A stretch of DNA of 64,000 nt, taken from positions 1,655,723 to 1,719,722 of the forward strand of contig CAKKTE020000077.1 in the NCBI GenBank assembly GCA_920105625.2, read 5' to 3'. The stretch is from Clusia tigrina. Taxonomy: Eukaryota > Arthropoda > Insecta > Diptera > Clusiidae. This document shows, piece after piece, positions 1 through 11,292 of this stretch (within the stretch, counting starts at the first letter, position 1; the number at the start of each line of letters is the position of its first letter). The notes below the pieces were generated by a model. That model made no database searches and had not been told where the DNA came from. It saw only the letters and a list, made by a program, of their open reading frames with translations. Position numbers and translations under genes: made by a program.

Positions 1-95
1 CCTCGATCATTTGTGCCGGAGCTGTCCCATTTTTCGTGATGGGCATTGGCATTGGCGCCGATAATTACCGGAATCTGTATGTATATATATATATA
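1..95. other. Flank of BEL-1 with a short TA microsatellite
   Basis: Sequence outside the first LTR. Bases about 79-95 are a (TA)n tract, and the LTR begins inside or at the end of it. No coding sequence that I recognise. The last five bases (ATATA) are repeated immediately after the 3' LTR at 5767-5771, as expected for a BEL target duplication, although the AT-repeat context makes that match weak evidence. Confidence 0.6.
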
Positions 96-447
96 TGTTC
101 ACTCCGAATCCTAATGTTCAGGTGGCTTCCTCCTGGTACCTGGGGCGCCATGCTGTCGGCCTATCTCTGCGTTCCATCGTTCGGTACGGTGCGAAAGCAC
201 GTGTTGTGTGGTGGAGAGCGAGAGAACAGTCGAGGCAGGTGCATACCGTATTTGTGCGGAAGCCATCTTTAACTGTTGGTATATTTTGGCGCGGGGCTAC
301 GAAGCAGCGGCAGCTGCTCTCTTTGCGCCGTTTTTGAGTCTGTTCTGGAGTTGCTGCAAGTGCGGATCGGCGCCCAATAGTTAATATTTAAAATACGTTT
401 TATATGTTATAAATCCTAAAAATAAATATATTTTTCTGAGCACAACA
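96..447 (+). repeat. BEL-1 5' LTR
   Basis: A 352-bp direct repeat of 5415-5766, differing by about four substitutions by eye (near 99 percent identity). It starts TGTTCACTCCG and ends GAGCACAACA, the TG...CA boundaries expected of LTRs. An AATAAA polyadenylation signal lies near 420-426, close to the 3' edge. The high identity implies a recent insertion. Confidence 0.93.
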
Positions 448-450
448 TTT

Positions 451-468
451 TGGTCCTCCGAGCCGGAT
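451..468 (+). promoter_or_regulatory. BEL-1 primer binding site, tRNA-Tyr-like
   Basis: TGGTCCTCCGAGCCGGA begins three bases after the LTR. It is complementary, with one mismatch, to the 3' end of insect tRNA-Tyr as I remember it (ending CGGCTCGAAGGACCA). Minus-strand DNA synthesis would start here. Confidence 0.7.
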
Positions 469-494
469 AAGAATCCGGTTTTGGTAAGTGTCGT

Positions 495-2156
495 GTGGCG
501 AGTTGGGATGCCATTTTAGTATACTTGTGCTCCATGCGGCTGCCTGAGCTCACACTGTCCCTGTGGGAACAGACCATGGGGGGCCGCGCAGATATTCCAG
601 AATGGAAGGCGATGGATGACTTCTTGTCATTGCGGTTTCATACACTCGAGGCGATTTCGGATCTCCGGTCGCAAGGCTCCAGTTCATCACAAATAAGGGT
701 TCAGCCGAATCAACCGCGAACAGCACGGGTGCAAACCCATCCAGTAAGTGTTACCCCGGAAGGGTGCAAAGTGTGCAGACGGTCTGCACACTCGGTGCGA
801 AATTGTCCTGCGTTCCAGGCCGCCACCGTATCAGCTCGGTGGGGCTTGGTGCGCAAACACGGGTTGTGTGTGAATTGCTTGTCAGCTTCACATAGAGTGG
901 CAAATTGCCCCAGCTCCTTTTCGTGCTCCACCTGTCGGGAGCGGCCGAGTCCAAGTCATCCAAGTGGCCGCCTCTCCAATCGTGTTATCTTGGGTACATC
1001 CTTAGTCACGATAAAACATCAAGGAGTATGGTACACAGCACGGGCTCTGATAGATTCTGGTTCTGAGGGGTCCTTTGCTTCGGACCGCCTCCAAAAGCGC
1101 CTTAAGCTGCCGGTGCACTCAGTACATGCCCAGGTATCGGGGGTCAGCAATACCCTTGCTGGCAAAGCATGTCATATCACCATCGGGTCGTGGTACGATG
1201 CCACTGTGCGTCTCCAAGTATCGGCTTTGGTGTTGCCTACCCTAACAGGTGAGCTGCCGCGGCTCCTATTGAGTAAAGGAGAGCAACACAAACTGAGACA
1301 TTTCAGGTTAGCCGATTCAAGCACTTCACACTCCACCCAAGTCGATTTGTTAATCGGAGGGGATCTTTACCCTCAGGTCTTGCTTGATGGGTTGCGGCGC
1401 AACCTGGTGGGGTCACTAATTGCCCAAGAAACGGTATTCGGCTGGATCCTTACAGGGCCTCTGCCGGATAAACGGATATCCACTTTCACAACTCGGGTGC
1501 AAGTGTCTGAAACTGCTTCGCTCGACCACCGTCTACGACAGTTCTGGGAAATGGAACAGCCTACGCAAGATCGAAACCTGTCCCAGACTGATCAAGACTG
1601 CCTTTATATATACTCCCAGACTACTCGTCGGGATTCTACGGGGCGATACATAGTCTCTCTGCCGTTCAAACAAGGGTTTGTTCCGAAGAAGTCTCTAGGA
1701 GCGTCGCGCTATATTGCCCTTTGGCAATTTGAGCGCCGTGAGTCCCGGCTGGTAAAGATCCCGGTCGATAAGCGACAATACGACGCGGTGGTACTTGAAT
1801 ACGTGACGTTAAATCACATGCGCAAGGTTCCACCACCGTCAGTAACTCCTGTGCCTCATTATTACTTGCCACATCATGCAGTAACTAAGCCAGAGAGTAC
1901 AACCACCAAACTTCGAGTGGTGTTCCATGCCTCACAGACTTCCAACATGGTTAGCTTGAATGACGTGTTACACACAGGGCCAGTGTTACAAGCCGATCTG
2001 ACCCGGCTAATAATCCAGTGGCGTATGTTTCGCTATGTCCTGAACGGGGATATACAAAAGATGTATCGTCAGATTCTGGTTGACCAAGCCAGGCATCATA
2101 CCAGAGAATTGTGTTTAGGGAATCTCCCGACAGCGATATCTCTGACTATGAATTGA
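495..2156 (+). pseudogene. BEL-1 gag tail, protease and N-terminal RT (gag-pol part 1)
   Basis: This 553-codon frame starts in the middle of gag (around residue 35, PEWKAMDDFLSLRF, the conserved stretch just before the zinc knuckles), so several hundred N-terminal gag residues are missing. Two C-x2-C-x4-H-x4-C knuckles lie at residues 91-104 and 125-138. The aspartic protease motif DSGSEGSF is at 187-194. After a linker comes the RT start (LRVVFHAS, then GDIQKMYRQI with the first catalytic Asp). The frame is lost at about 2110-2156, where RT continues in another frame. It would encode a polyprotein for particle formation and reverse transcription; as it stands it is broken. The ATG used is only the first in the open frame and is probably not native. 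Confidence 0.88.
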
Positions 2157-2821
2157 AAACGGTCACCTTCGGGGTGAATTGTGCTCCTTATCTTACAATA
2201 AGGACACTTTTGCAATTGGCAGACGACATGGAGAGCAGGTTCCCATTGGCTTCTCAGGTGCTACGTAATTCGATGTACGTGGATGACGCTCTAGTGGGTA
2301 CACATGATATTGCTACTGCCATTCGCACTAGGGATGACCTGATTGAGAGCTTGGATTCAGCCGGGCTGTCAATGCGAAAATGGGCAGCAAATTCTCCAGA
2401 AATTTTATCCGGTTTGCCTCCAGGGCATCTGCTTAGGGAAGATTTTCTCCAATTCGAGGAGACCAGCACCACTCGCACTTTGGGCATTCGATGGAATGCG
2501 CCGGGTGATTGGTTTTATTTCTACGTGGCAGCTTTGCCAACCGTTGCCGTATACACCAAACGTAAGGTCCTGTCGGTCATCGCACAGCTGTTTGACCCAG
2601 CGGAATGGTTGGCTCCTATTGTCATCTCCGCTAAGATCTTGATGCAACAGATATGGTTGGATCAAATAGGTTGGGACGAGCAACTTACTCCTACCACTTT
2701 AACAAGGTGGACACACTTCTTATCGCAGTATCAGGCAATCTCCCAAGTACGCGTGCCTCGCTGGGTACGATCTGCACCTGATCGCGATATTGAGTTCCAC
2801 GCCTTCTGTGATGCCAGCTAG
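2111..2821 (+). pseudogene. BEL-1 RT palm/thumb and start of RNase H (part 2)
   Basis: It continues RT after the frameshift: TFGVNCAPYL, then the catalytic SMYVDDALVG motif, then the BEL-specific SMRKWAANSPE and LFDPAEWLAP stretches. The frame ends at a TAG right after FHAFCDAS, the first catalytic Asp block of RNase H. A small indel there throws the remainder out of frame. YVDD itself is intact. Confidence 0.88.
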
Positions 2822-3840
2822 CATATGCTGCAGCCCTTTACGTTCGGTGTAAAGGTGAAAATTCCATCTCTACCCATTTGCTAGTGGCGAAATCGCGGGT
2901 GGCCCCATTGAGAACTATCTCTCTTCCACGTTTAGAACTATGTGGGGCAACACCTTTAGCAGAGCTGATTTTCCCTCTTAAACCTCTATTAAATATTTCA
3001 GATGACAACTTGTTTTGTTGGTCCGACTCTACGATTGTGTTGGCATGACTGCGAAAGCCACCCCACGTGTGGAAAGTCTTCGTGGCGAATCAAGTCAGTG
3101 CCATAACCAGCAACGTAGGTGTGAACAACTGGCGTCATGTCCGCTCAGAAGATAACCCAGCAGATTTAGCTAGCCGTGGTGTGGCACCTGATGCACTACT
3201 CCACAACAAGCTCTGGTGGGAAGGCCCGGCCTGGCTGCAGCAAGAGCGGAAACGGTGGCCGCCTCCGTTGGACGAAAACGTGTTAGCAACCGATGAAGAG
3301 CAACGCCATGCAAAATGTCATGTACTATATGTGTCCTCTGCGGACGACCCAATGTTGCGCTTCTCCTCATTTTCTAGGGCCCTCCGAGTGTTGAGTTTCG
3401 TGAGCCGCTTTATGCGCCACTGTTCGGTGAAACATCGGGACACGACTCCTGACAGGGGGTCCCCGCTTACTCGGGGAGAAATCGCTGAAACGACCACTTG
3501 CTTTATTGTGCTCGCGCAGAAAATGTATTTCCCAAAAGAATACAGCGCACTTGTGGCACAGGAGCCGATATCCAGCTCCAGTTCGCTTTTGAGTCTGAAT
3601 CCGTTCGTGCACTCCGATGGTACTCTGCGCATAAATGGTCGGTTGGCGCTCACTACACATTTGCCATTTTCGGAGAGACACCCGATCATTCTGCCATACT
3701 CTGGTCATTTGACTCCTCTAATGGTGAAGCTCATCGATCAGGTGTCCCTACACGGGGGGAATCAACTAATGCTGCGGCTAATCCGGACCCAATATTGGAT
3801 TCCAAAAGCGAAAACGCTCATTAAAAGCACAGTTCTATAA
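2822..3840 (+). pseudogene. BEL-1 RNase H and integrase zinc domain (part 3)
   Basis: Bases 2826-3066 still translate as RNase H (LPRLELCGAT, WSDSTIVLA) but contain an in-frame TGA at about 3048, where Trp is expected in VLAWL. From 3067 the frame is open for 257 codons: VFVANQVSAI, HVRSEDNPADLASRG (the RNase H end and connection typical of BEL), then the integrase HHCC zinc domain (HGGNQLMLRLIRTQYWIP). It stops at 3840, just before the Cys pair of the zinc finger. Confidence 0.85.
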
Positions 3841-3842
3841 TG

Positions 3843-4771
3843 TAAGAAATGTATTCTGTGGAAGAAGCGTCGAAAACAGCTCATGGCATCTCTTCCGGTT
3901 TACCCATACTGGAGTTGATATCGCGGGGCCGTTTGATATCAAGCACTTTAAGGGGCGGGCATGCCACGTTACGAAGGGGTACGTCTGCATCTTTGTATGC
4001 TTCGCTACGACAGCAGTTCACCTTGAGGCGACTACCGATTTGAGTACTCCTCCCTTCCTTGCGGCATTGTCTCGGTTTATCGCCCGCCGGGGATGTCCTT
4101 TGAAAATACACTCGGCTAATGGTCGGAAATTTGTGGGCGCGGAAACGGCGTTGAGGCTTGATTTCCAGCGGGTGGTCCGCGACATTCATTACCGAATGTT
4201 GGTGGGTCACTTTCATACTAAGATCGAGTGGGATTTTAATCCCCCCGCTCCACATATAGGTGGCCTTTGTGAAGCAGCGGTCAAGTGTTTCAAACACCAT
4301 TTCAAGCGCAGGGGGGGACAACTTAAGTACATGTTTGAAGAATTTATGACTCTCTTGGCGCGCATCGAGGCGTGTCTTAATTCCATGTCTATCAGCGCTC
4401 TATCTGAGGACCCCACGAATCTCCAGGCGCTGACGCCTGGTCATTTCTTGGTGGGTGCGCCACTGTTTGCACCAACTAAGCCTCCGGATACAACACCCTT
4501 TCTCTCAATTTTGAACCGATGGCAAAAACTGAAGGCGCTGGCCCATCAATTCAGCGTCAGGTGGAAAAACGAATATCTTCTCGAGTGTCAACGGCGGAGT
4601 AAGTGGCGGACGGCTCAAGTGAATGTCAAGGTGGGTGAGTTAGTGGTTGTGCGGGAAGAGAACCTAGCGCCTCAAGAATGGCGGCTGGGCAGGGTCACCG
4701 ATACGCACCCTGGTCCTGATGGAAAAGTGCGTGTTGTGGATGGGCGGACCGCACGTGGAATGCTAACCTGA
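3843..4771 (+). pseudogene. BEL-1 integrase core and C-terminal domain (part 4)
   Basis: GVDIAGPF (first catalytic Asp, about 3913) and TAVHLEATTDLSTP lead into an open frame from 4040. The usual S-D-N-G block reads SANGRKFVGA, so the second catalytic Asp is Ala. The Glu block GGLCEAAVK is kept. The C-terminal GELVVVREENLAPQEWRLGRV domain is recognisable. With the Asp replaced and the frame interrupted upstream, this copy cannot make an active integrase. Confidence 0.87.
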
Positions 4772-5399
4772 GCTATCACGAAGGTGGTGATCCTACCGGG
4801 AGAAGAGCCGCCTCCTACCAGCGAAGGGGTATAACGTACCTTGTACTCTTTCATTTTATAATTTTTATGTTTTCTTTTAGATCTATTCCCTTCTTGTACT
4901 AATTAAATTTTTGATATTTTCTCAGATCTCGGCCCACTCGGTGCACAAGACTCGCTACTCGCTTTCTGACGGGCGCTGCTTTTTGTCTGCCAGTTTTTCG
5001 AGTGTGGCTGTGCTACCACCTCCACTCTCCAATGCGGTGCCACCGGACCCAACAGCACCTCGTCGGGCCAGGTCAGCTACATTCGAACTCCCATCGAGCT
5101 TCACCTCTCTTTCGCCGGCGCCACCTGGCTGCGTGGTTCCGGAAGCGCCAAACCAAGGTCAGGAGGAGACCAGGCGGGAACTATCCCGCGTTGTTCCGCC
5201 CTTCCTGGGTATTACGAAGAGACCGGTGCAGCTACGCCCTACTCCGCAGATCATCTGCACTATGTGTTAGCAGATGGGCCACCGCATTGAGGGGTGCGCA
5301 AGCTTCCTGAAACTGCGCTAATGGGCACCGAACCACTCTCCATGATGCCTGATTGAATGAATGGGATCCGGCGTGGATATGTTCTTCTCTTACAATAAT
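4772..5399 (+). other. BEL-1 3' untranslated region
   Basis: About 630 bp between the end of integrase and the polypurine tract. It holds an open frame of 119 codons (4911-5270) rich in Pro, Ser and Arg that matches nothing I know and has no signal peptide or membrane segment. I take it as chance. No env-like region is present in this element, unlike BEL-2. Confidence 0.6.
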
Positions 5400-5414
5400 G
5401 CAAGGGGGGCGGCA
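5400..5414 (+). promoter_or_regulatory. BEL-1 polypurine tract
   Basis: GCAAGGGGGGCGGCA directly abuts the 3' LTR. A G-run with a few interruptions at this spot is the usual plus-strand primer of BEL elements. Confidence 0.8.
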
Positions 5415-5766
5415 TGTTCACTCCGAATCCTAATGTTCACGTGGCTTCCTCCTGGTACCTGGGGCGCCATGTTGTCGGCCTATCTCTGCGTTCCATCGTT
5501 CGGTACGGTGCGAAAGCACGTGTTGTGCGGTGGAGAGCGAGAGAACAGTCGAGGCAGGTGCATACCGTATTTGTGCGGAAGCCATTTTTAACTGTTGGTA
5601 TATTTTGGCGCGGGGCTACGAAGCAGCGGCAGCTGCTCTCTTTGCGCCGTTTTTGAGTCTGTTCTGGAGTTGCTGCAAGTGCGGATCGGCGCCCAATAGT
5701 TAATATTTAAAATACGTTTTATATGTTATAAATCCTAAAAATAAATATATTTTTCTGAGCACAACA
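5415..5766 (+). repeat. BEL-1 3' LTR
   Basis: Direct copy of 96-447, same length and same ends. The visible differences are about four substitutions (for example near 5440, 5472, 5528 and 5586). It is followed by ATATA, matching the bases before the 5' LTR. Confidence 0.93.
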
Positions 5767-5852
5767 ATATATACGAGTATATATATATATATTTATATAT
5801 ACAAATACGATTATATATATATATATATATATATAAATATATACAAGAACGA
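5767..5852. repeat. AT microsatellite
   Basis: A run of ATATAT broken by a few ACGAG and ACAAATACGA interruptions. It continues the kind of sequence found just before the 5' LTR, consistent with insertion of BEL-1 into a microsatellite. Confidence 0.85.
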
Positions 5853-5894
5853 AATGTGGGAGGTATTGACATAAGTATGGCTGTCTGTCGTATG

Positions 5895-6235
5895 ATTTTT
5901 TCCTCCCACAGTTGTTGAATTTATTGACACCAATATTGGATTTGTCTGAGGTACATTGTGACAAATGGTGACGATTACCGCAAGCAACACATACTGAACT
6001 ATAAATTTTGTATTCCTGGCAATGTTACAATTGCATCGTGCATTTGTTCTTGTGGGGTTCCTCTACAGTAATGCAGCATATTGTATATCAAAAATTGGGT
6101 GAGTTTCATAATTTTTTTATTTGCTCTTGTCAGGATCAATCTCGACTCGAAATAGTAGTTGTGGTACTTTGCCTATGTTTTTGATTATCTCTTTGAATTC
6201 CTCCGGATCGATATCAGATTCAGCACCACGTCACG
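5895..6235 (-). pseudogene. Jockey-type LINE ORF1 fragment
   Basis: Reading the minus strand gives DPEEFKEIIKNIGKVPQ and LFRVEIDPDKSK, then HPIFDIQY, and in another frame VEEPHKNKC followed by HCQEY and a zinc knuckle CVACGNRHHLSQC (C-x2-C-x3-H-x4-C). This order, a PRE_C2HC-like stretch followed by knuckles, is that of gag-like ORF1 proteins of Jockey-group LINEs. It is broken by at least one frameshift and a stop. Confidence 0.6.
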
Positions 6236-6835
6236 TTGCGTCTTGTCGGTCATTGTATTTTATGTTGCCGAATCTGAAGCATAGATTTACTTAATATAGC
6301 TAAACGATTTTGGTTTTGGATAGTATTTGGATTAGGTATTTTTACTGCTTGTTTAACTAACTTAGTTTGGGGGCTCAATTTACATTTTACATGCATGCGA
6401 CATATACCTTTCTGTAATGTAGCCCTAGCTCATATTTTCTCACTCGAAAGAGAGTTAGCACTGGGAATTTACTCACCACTAGCAGATGGGTCACGATGGA
6501 CAGATGATTTATTGCCATACGTTGCGGCAGTTGTGGCACGGTACTCTACTACATTGCCTTACTGCGCCAATACTGATAGAATAGAAAATTATGCCAATGC
6601 TAGTACGAAAATTTTCTCTCTCTGCGCATGTCGTCATAAATCGCTCACGAAATGAGAGAACAGCCAAAATGCATACATTTATGTGTTAGAAATGTGATAA
6701 TTTGTGTTTAATATTAAAAATTTTAATATTTATCGAATTTTATTAATATTTATAGAAATAAAAGTGAAACAATAAATTTCAATTATTTTGGCTATACAAT
6801 TTTTCATTTATTCAGTAATTATACCATTTACCTTT
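6236..6835. other. No recognised feature
   Basis: AT-rich sequence. The longest open frame (6395-6655, +, 86 codons) has no motif, signal or repeat that I can recognise and is probably chance. Confidence 0.5.
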
Positions 6836-7535
6836 AAAATAGGTAAATATGGTATACTAATTTTTTGATATGAGAAGGGCATCGTTTCAAGAAGGAGGCG
6901 TGGTAGATATACTCGTAGATATATAGCAATTTTTATTTTGTTCGTCCGTCTGTCCGTTTGTGGCCTCTTTTTTTCTACACGTTAGAGTTATATTAATGAA
7001 TTTTTGCAAAACTATATTCTTGACAAAGATACTGAACCAGATTGTTATATGGGCCGATTTGGACAAAGACCACGCCTACCTCCCATACAAGGAACTTTTC
7101 TCACCTTTTGATGACTATAACTTCGGTCCAAATGCTGGAATAGTGACGCAACTTGGCAGTTATGGACATGTGGGTCCTACTAAATACTATGCAAAAAGTG
7201 GGGGTATATAATAACTGCCCACTATTAACAAATTTTCATAACTTAAGATCTGGTAGAGATTTATGAACGAAATTTTACGGGAAGGAATATGTGGACATTA
7301 TTAAGCTATCTGCAAATAGGGTCGATCAGGTATAAGACACGCCCACTTTCGATAGAAGGAACTTTCGGTTCTAAAATGAAAATTAGCCTCCCTATGCATC
7401 GGAATAAAAATATTTTGAAAAATAAATGGGGTCCATACCAGTGTGTGTGCGGAATATGGCGACTATAATACTACTGCCACGCCCACAATTAACCAAAATT
7501 ATTACTAGGTTCCTATTAAAGATTTATCAACGAAA
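6836..7535 (+). repeat. Repeat Y, copy 1 (inverted partner at 14,472-15,165)
   Basis: The reverse complement of 14,472-15,165 matches this stretch over about 700 bp with scattered differences. It contains the CGTCCGTCTGTCCG run and the phrase CCGATTTGGACAAAGACCACGCC, also found in inverted form near 14,900-15,050. Homology fades beyond about 7535. This style of repeat, with multiple GTCCGTCTGTC motifs, is common in higher fly genomes. No protein frame is conserved between copies, so it is probably non-autonomous. Confidence 0.75.
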
Positions 7536-8393
7536 TTCCACAGGAAGTTTGCAGGTAGTAACATTAATTACCACAGAAAAAATGGGCGTGTCATTTTTAC
7601 AGCCATTTTTTGGTGCGTATATGGACCATACACAAAATTCGGGATCGATCAGATGAAGGATTCGTCTCCCTGCCATTTAATGCACTTTGGGGACCGCACT
7701 TAAAAACAATTACCTTATCTATGCGTCTAGTGATGATATACTCGTATGAATAAAAATTGGTTACTCCCACTAATATAATCATTTCAAGGTACCCGATAGA
7801 AAATTCCGGTTCTCCTAATGATAATTTATGAAGAAAACATCCCCATTGTATAGCTTGTAGGCTCAAGGAAAGGTAAACGTTATTTCGAAGTCGGTCTAAC
7901 CTGATTTCAGACTTCTGTACTCGTTTAAATTGTTACGAAATTGTAATCGTCAGAAATTATTCTCTACAGTTCGAAAGAGATTTCGTGCAGAATCTAAAGT
8001 CTTGTTGCAATAGAATCAGCATGCTTTTACGTGCAGAAAGTTCTGGATTTATCCAGAACGAATTCTACGAAATATAACGTATCCTGCGAATAGAATATTC
8101 CACACAATCTATTGCACATTTTTAGAGTCTATACTATTTCAATTTCATGAAAAATCACGTAACATATATAATATTTATTTTCCATTTTTATTATTTTAGT
8201 AATACTTTTGATGTACAATGCGCACTGTCGAAGAAAATAATGACCGCGAAACCTAGTAAGGACGCCCGGGCCGTCATACAGGTCAATAAGCCTCCGACAT
8301 CTGCTATAATAAATATTTGAAAAACTGTTTTTAAAGGCAATAAACCTTATAATAATGGGCGGACCAATTAACCGACTCTACCATTTCGACTTC
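7536..8393. other. Decayed repeat Y extension and unassigned sequence
   Basis: Short stretches such as CCCACTAATATAAT near 7770 also occur next to the other Y copy, so Y may once have reached further. From 7870 to 8393 I see no coding, repeat or RNA feature. Confidence 0.4.
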
Positions 8394-8530
8394 AGAAAGC
8401 ATCACGATTATTAGGAACTCATTTAGTAATAAGAAATGCTGCCCAGCAGTCTTCGTTGATATAAGACAACCTTTTTGGCAAAGAAGGACACTTCTCTAAA
8501 CTTAAAAAGTTAATGCCTGAAAATGCCACA
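8394..8530 (+). pseudogene. Jockey-type LINE reverse transcriptase scrap
   Basis: Translates as IIRNSFSNKKCCPAVFVDI and then GKEGHFSKLKKLMPENA. This matches the Jockey RT segment that normally reads 'YC.AVFLD..QAFDKVWH.GLL.KLKK.LP'. Only about 45 codons remain. Confidence 0.6.
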
Positions 8531-8720
8531 AGTAAAGTTAAAGTGCGACAGGACGTTTAATTGGCATTTTTTGATAAACAGTGTTTAGTGGTGGTTGCAG
8601 TCTGCCATCTAATAAAAACAAATAGTGGCAAAAGTTAAAACAAAATTGCCACAAAACAATCAATATCAATAAACATACATACATATATATTAAGCGGTAA
8701 GTGCGCCAAAATGGGTGTTT

Positions 8721-10062
8721 TACCAAAGAAGACTAAGAAAAGACATCCAATTCCCTCCATATTTATTTACCGTTCCGACCATTTTTTTTTGGTCACACGT
8801 ACAGTGTATGTCAATTTATTGTATTTGTTGTAAAAATATTCCATATCCCTCTAGTGAAAATTATAGGCAGTCGTCTCAATATAGTACTAAATTTAATAAT
8901 AAAAAATCTAGTGGTTAATTTACTAGTTCAAAACTTATCTATAAGTTAACCAGTTACTGACTTATGCGGCACTTTATTGCCGTGGATACTAAATTGTTCC
9001 TTTCTTGTCAATTTAATAAAAAAGGAAGTAAAAACAAACATTCGACACATTACATGTAGAGTACACATTATTATATTATGTATACGAGTATATGAATTGT
9101 ACATATCAAATGAGTTTTACTAGTATTTTAACTAGTTGGTTTCACTGCTGGGATATTGTCTAAAATAGCGAATATTCGGAGAAAAAAATCAAAAGAAATG
9201 AGGGCTACGTTTAAATTAAACTTCTTGGGGGTCATTTCATTTGAATTTTAAAACGAATTGCGAAACTTCTAAAATAAAAGGTGATAATAACTACAAAAAA
9301 TGGTATTATTTAATTTGGAGTTGAAAACTAAAATGTTAAAAAGTTCAAAATTTTAATAAATTATAACTAGTCTTAATGTAAAATCTGATCCAATTGATTT
9401 CCATTTACGCTTTTGTTTACTGTAAACGCACCACAGTAATCATAAGATGTAGAAATATAATTATTTGGTTTTTTGCCATAATATTATACTACTAATAACT
9501 AAAATATTAATAAAAATGGGGTCCGACTGCCCCAGTAATACCCCAAGCGTTTTTAAATATACATGGTCATGAACGAATGAAAGTGCACATGGGACAGTAC
9601 AAAACTTAGAATTTGAAACAGAGGGAGGCGAAGATTAAGAAATTGCCGGTCAAAAGAGAACTCAACGTTTTTACAAAAAATCTTCAAAATAGGTCAAAAT
9701 GCAGCTAAACAAATTAAGTTAACGGCTTTATGCTTTAAATTAAACAGAGGTAGTGTTTCTTTCTTGAATAATGAAGAAAACAATTTTTTATTTCGTCGAA
9801 TTAATTTTTTTACTTAAACGCAACTGGAATATTTCGACTTGTGGATCTTGAGGGTTCATTGGCAATGAGAAATTATCAAAGAAATTGTATGTTTTCAGTT
9901 ATTTTGAGAAATTAAGTGAATTGAGGAATGACAATAGTTAGAGTTAAGGGGGGTGCACTGTATTTTTACCACTACATACATCAATTTTAAAACCTCCTCT
10001 CATGAGCAGAACTCGCGCAAATACATTCATATCAACGCTCTATTCTTGTATGTTCTTTGGTA
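8721..10062 (+). mobile_element. Element X, copy 1: 1.34-kb TIR transposon without coding capacity
   Basis: The segment begins TACCAAAGAA and ends TTCTTTGGTA, perfect 10-bp inverted termini. If TA is the target duplication, the termini are CCAAAGAA, the pattern of Tc1/mariner-class MITEs. The whole segment reappears inverted at 20,106-21,494, and truncated, interrupted copies lie in the 33.9-59.5 kb array. It contains the landmark GGGGTCCGACTGCCCCAG near 9520 and CACTGCTGGGATATTGTC near 9146. No transposase frame is visible, so it must have been mobilised in trans. Confidence 0.72.
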
Positions 10063-10437
10063 TCGGTGTGAAACACGATCTTATTCGTGTGGGGCACGAA
10101 CTCGCCGTGGCAGTTTTGAGAGTCACATTTTAAAGTAACTAAAAAGCAATCAGCTTACTCAAATATACCCCTTGCCTCACTGCTCTTTTGGCCCTAACTT
10201 TTGCTAAGTAACATACCCGCACTCACCACTTTAGCATTTCTTTTCTCAAAATATGACACTCTCATATTGAAATTGCATGAATGCCGTGGCGAAAAGCGTT
10301 ATTCAACGCTAAAAACTACAAGGTGAGACATAATAACAGGACAGATGATAAAGGAATCTACAATAGTAGCGAAAATACATCTCCTGCATATTTTTAATAC
10401 TTGCGCACTGGCACATTCCCCAAATATGGAAAATATC
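10063..10437. other. No recognised feature
   Basis: AT-rich; no coding, repeat or RNA feature that I can support. Confidence 0.45.
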
Positions 10438-10860
10438 TCAAATAACGGTGATTCTCAAACCTGCCAAATACCCTACAAAGATGGAATATTAAAATCAATT
10501 TTTTAAAAGCTCTTCGAAAAGTTGATACCAAAGACGATTAAAACTGCCATAGATGGAAAAAATGTAATACCAGATCAGAAATTTGGCTTCCGTGAAAAAC
10601 ACGGCACGGTTGAGCAAGTTCATCGTAAACCATCCAAAAAACTTACCAAATGAAATATTATTGTTCTGCTGTATTCCTCGACATTACCCAAGCATACTAC
10701 CTTTGAATATATATATACGAGTATATGATACTAGCAAGCTACCTCTTCAAGGAGGAGGTCTACTGCTACTTGATTTTAAGGTCTTACTCTATAAAACCAA
10801 TATGGGCTTACAGTTTCCAAATCTGGGGTACAAGGTGTCAACCTAATGTTTATAAACGAA
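10438..10860 (+). pseudogene. Jockey-type LINE reverse transcriptase fragment
   Basis: Conceptual translation gives QITVILKPAKYPTKME, KLFEKLIPKTIKTAI, then PDQKFGFREKHGTVEQVHR and YCSAVFLDITQAY. These are RT blocks 1-4 of Jockey-group LINEs in correct order. Several frameshifts occur, and an AT microsatellite interrupts it near 10,710. The finger/palm start is present; the YADD block is not. Confidence 0.72.
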
Positions 10861-11127
10861 AGTACTCAATCAAAAGTCTTGCGCACAATTAAGAAGGAAG
10901 GAACTTGTATAAAAACTTTGAAACCTAATTTTGCTTGGAGCAGAAGCAACGAGTAACTAAAAATTCTTACATTTCGTTTGTCTTTTTATATATGTACTTT
11001 ATTTAAACTTAGATAAATTATTGTTAGTTCTTAATTAAAATTATAAGATCCCATAAAACTAAAATAAGTAAAAATATTTTTGAAATAATAAGTAACTAGA
11101 AGGCTAATTGGTCTGTTTTTTATATTT
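10861..11127. other. Unassigned AT-rich sequence
   Basis: Could be the decayed 3' tail of the preceding LINE fragment; nothing specific supports this. Confidence 0.35.
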
Positions 11128-11292
11128 AACGAGGAGGAAAACTTCTAAAGTTAGAACCCCGTCAGTGCGGGACTCTAACTCCGCTAAAACCTCCTCTCGT
11201 CATTACGGTGTTTCCCCCCGAAGACACTGATTAGGATTTACATCGGAAGGCCGTAAGAGCATTTACTGCTCCCACGTCAGTATTAGGTATGT

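Larger units (their letters stand above)
96..5766 (+). mobile_element. BEL-1: BEL/Pao LTR retrotransposon, complete ends, defective inside
   Basis: Two direct 352-bp repeats (96-447 and 5415-5766) bound an internal region carrying BEL/Pao signatures in the right order: gag zinc knuckles, DSG-type protease, RT with YVDD, RNase H, and integrase. LTR ends are TGTTCA...CAACA, and ATATA flanks both sides. The element is 5.67 kb and lacks the N-terminal half of gag. The reading frame is broken by frameshifts near 2.15, 2.82 and 3.84 kb and a stop near 3.05 kb. The internal region is visibly richer in G+C than its surroundings. BEL/Pao membership follows from the integrase and RT motifs; I cannot name the family. 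Confidence 0.93.

Noticed and set aside
4911..5270. 119-codon frame at the 3' end of BEL-1 as an env or accessory gene
   Set aside because: No signal peptide, membrane segment, Cys pattern or similarity that I can recognise; Pro/Ser/Arg composition follows the local GC-rich sequence.
6395..6655. 86-codon plus-strand frame as a host exon
   Set aside because: No recognisable domain, splice context or codon bias; flanked by TE debris.
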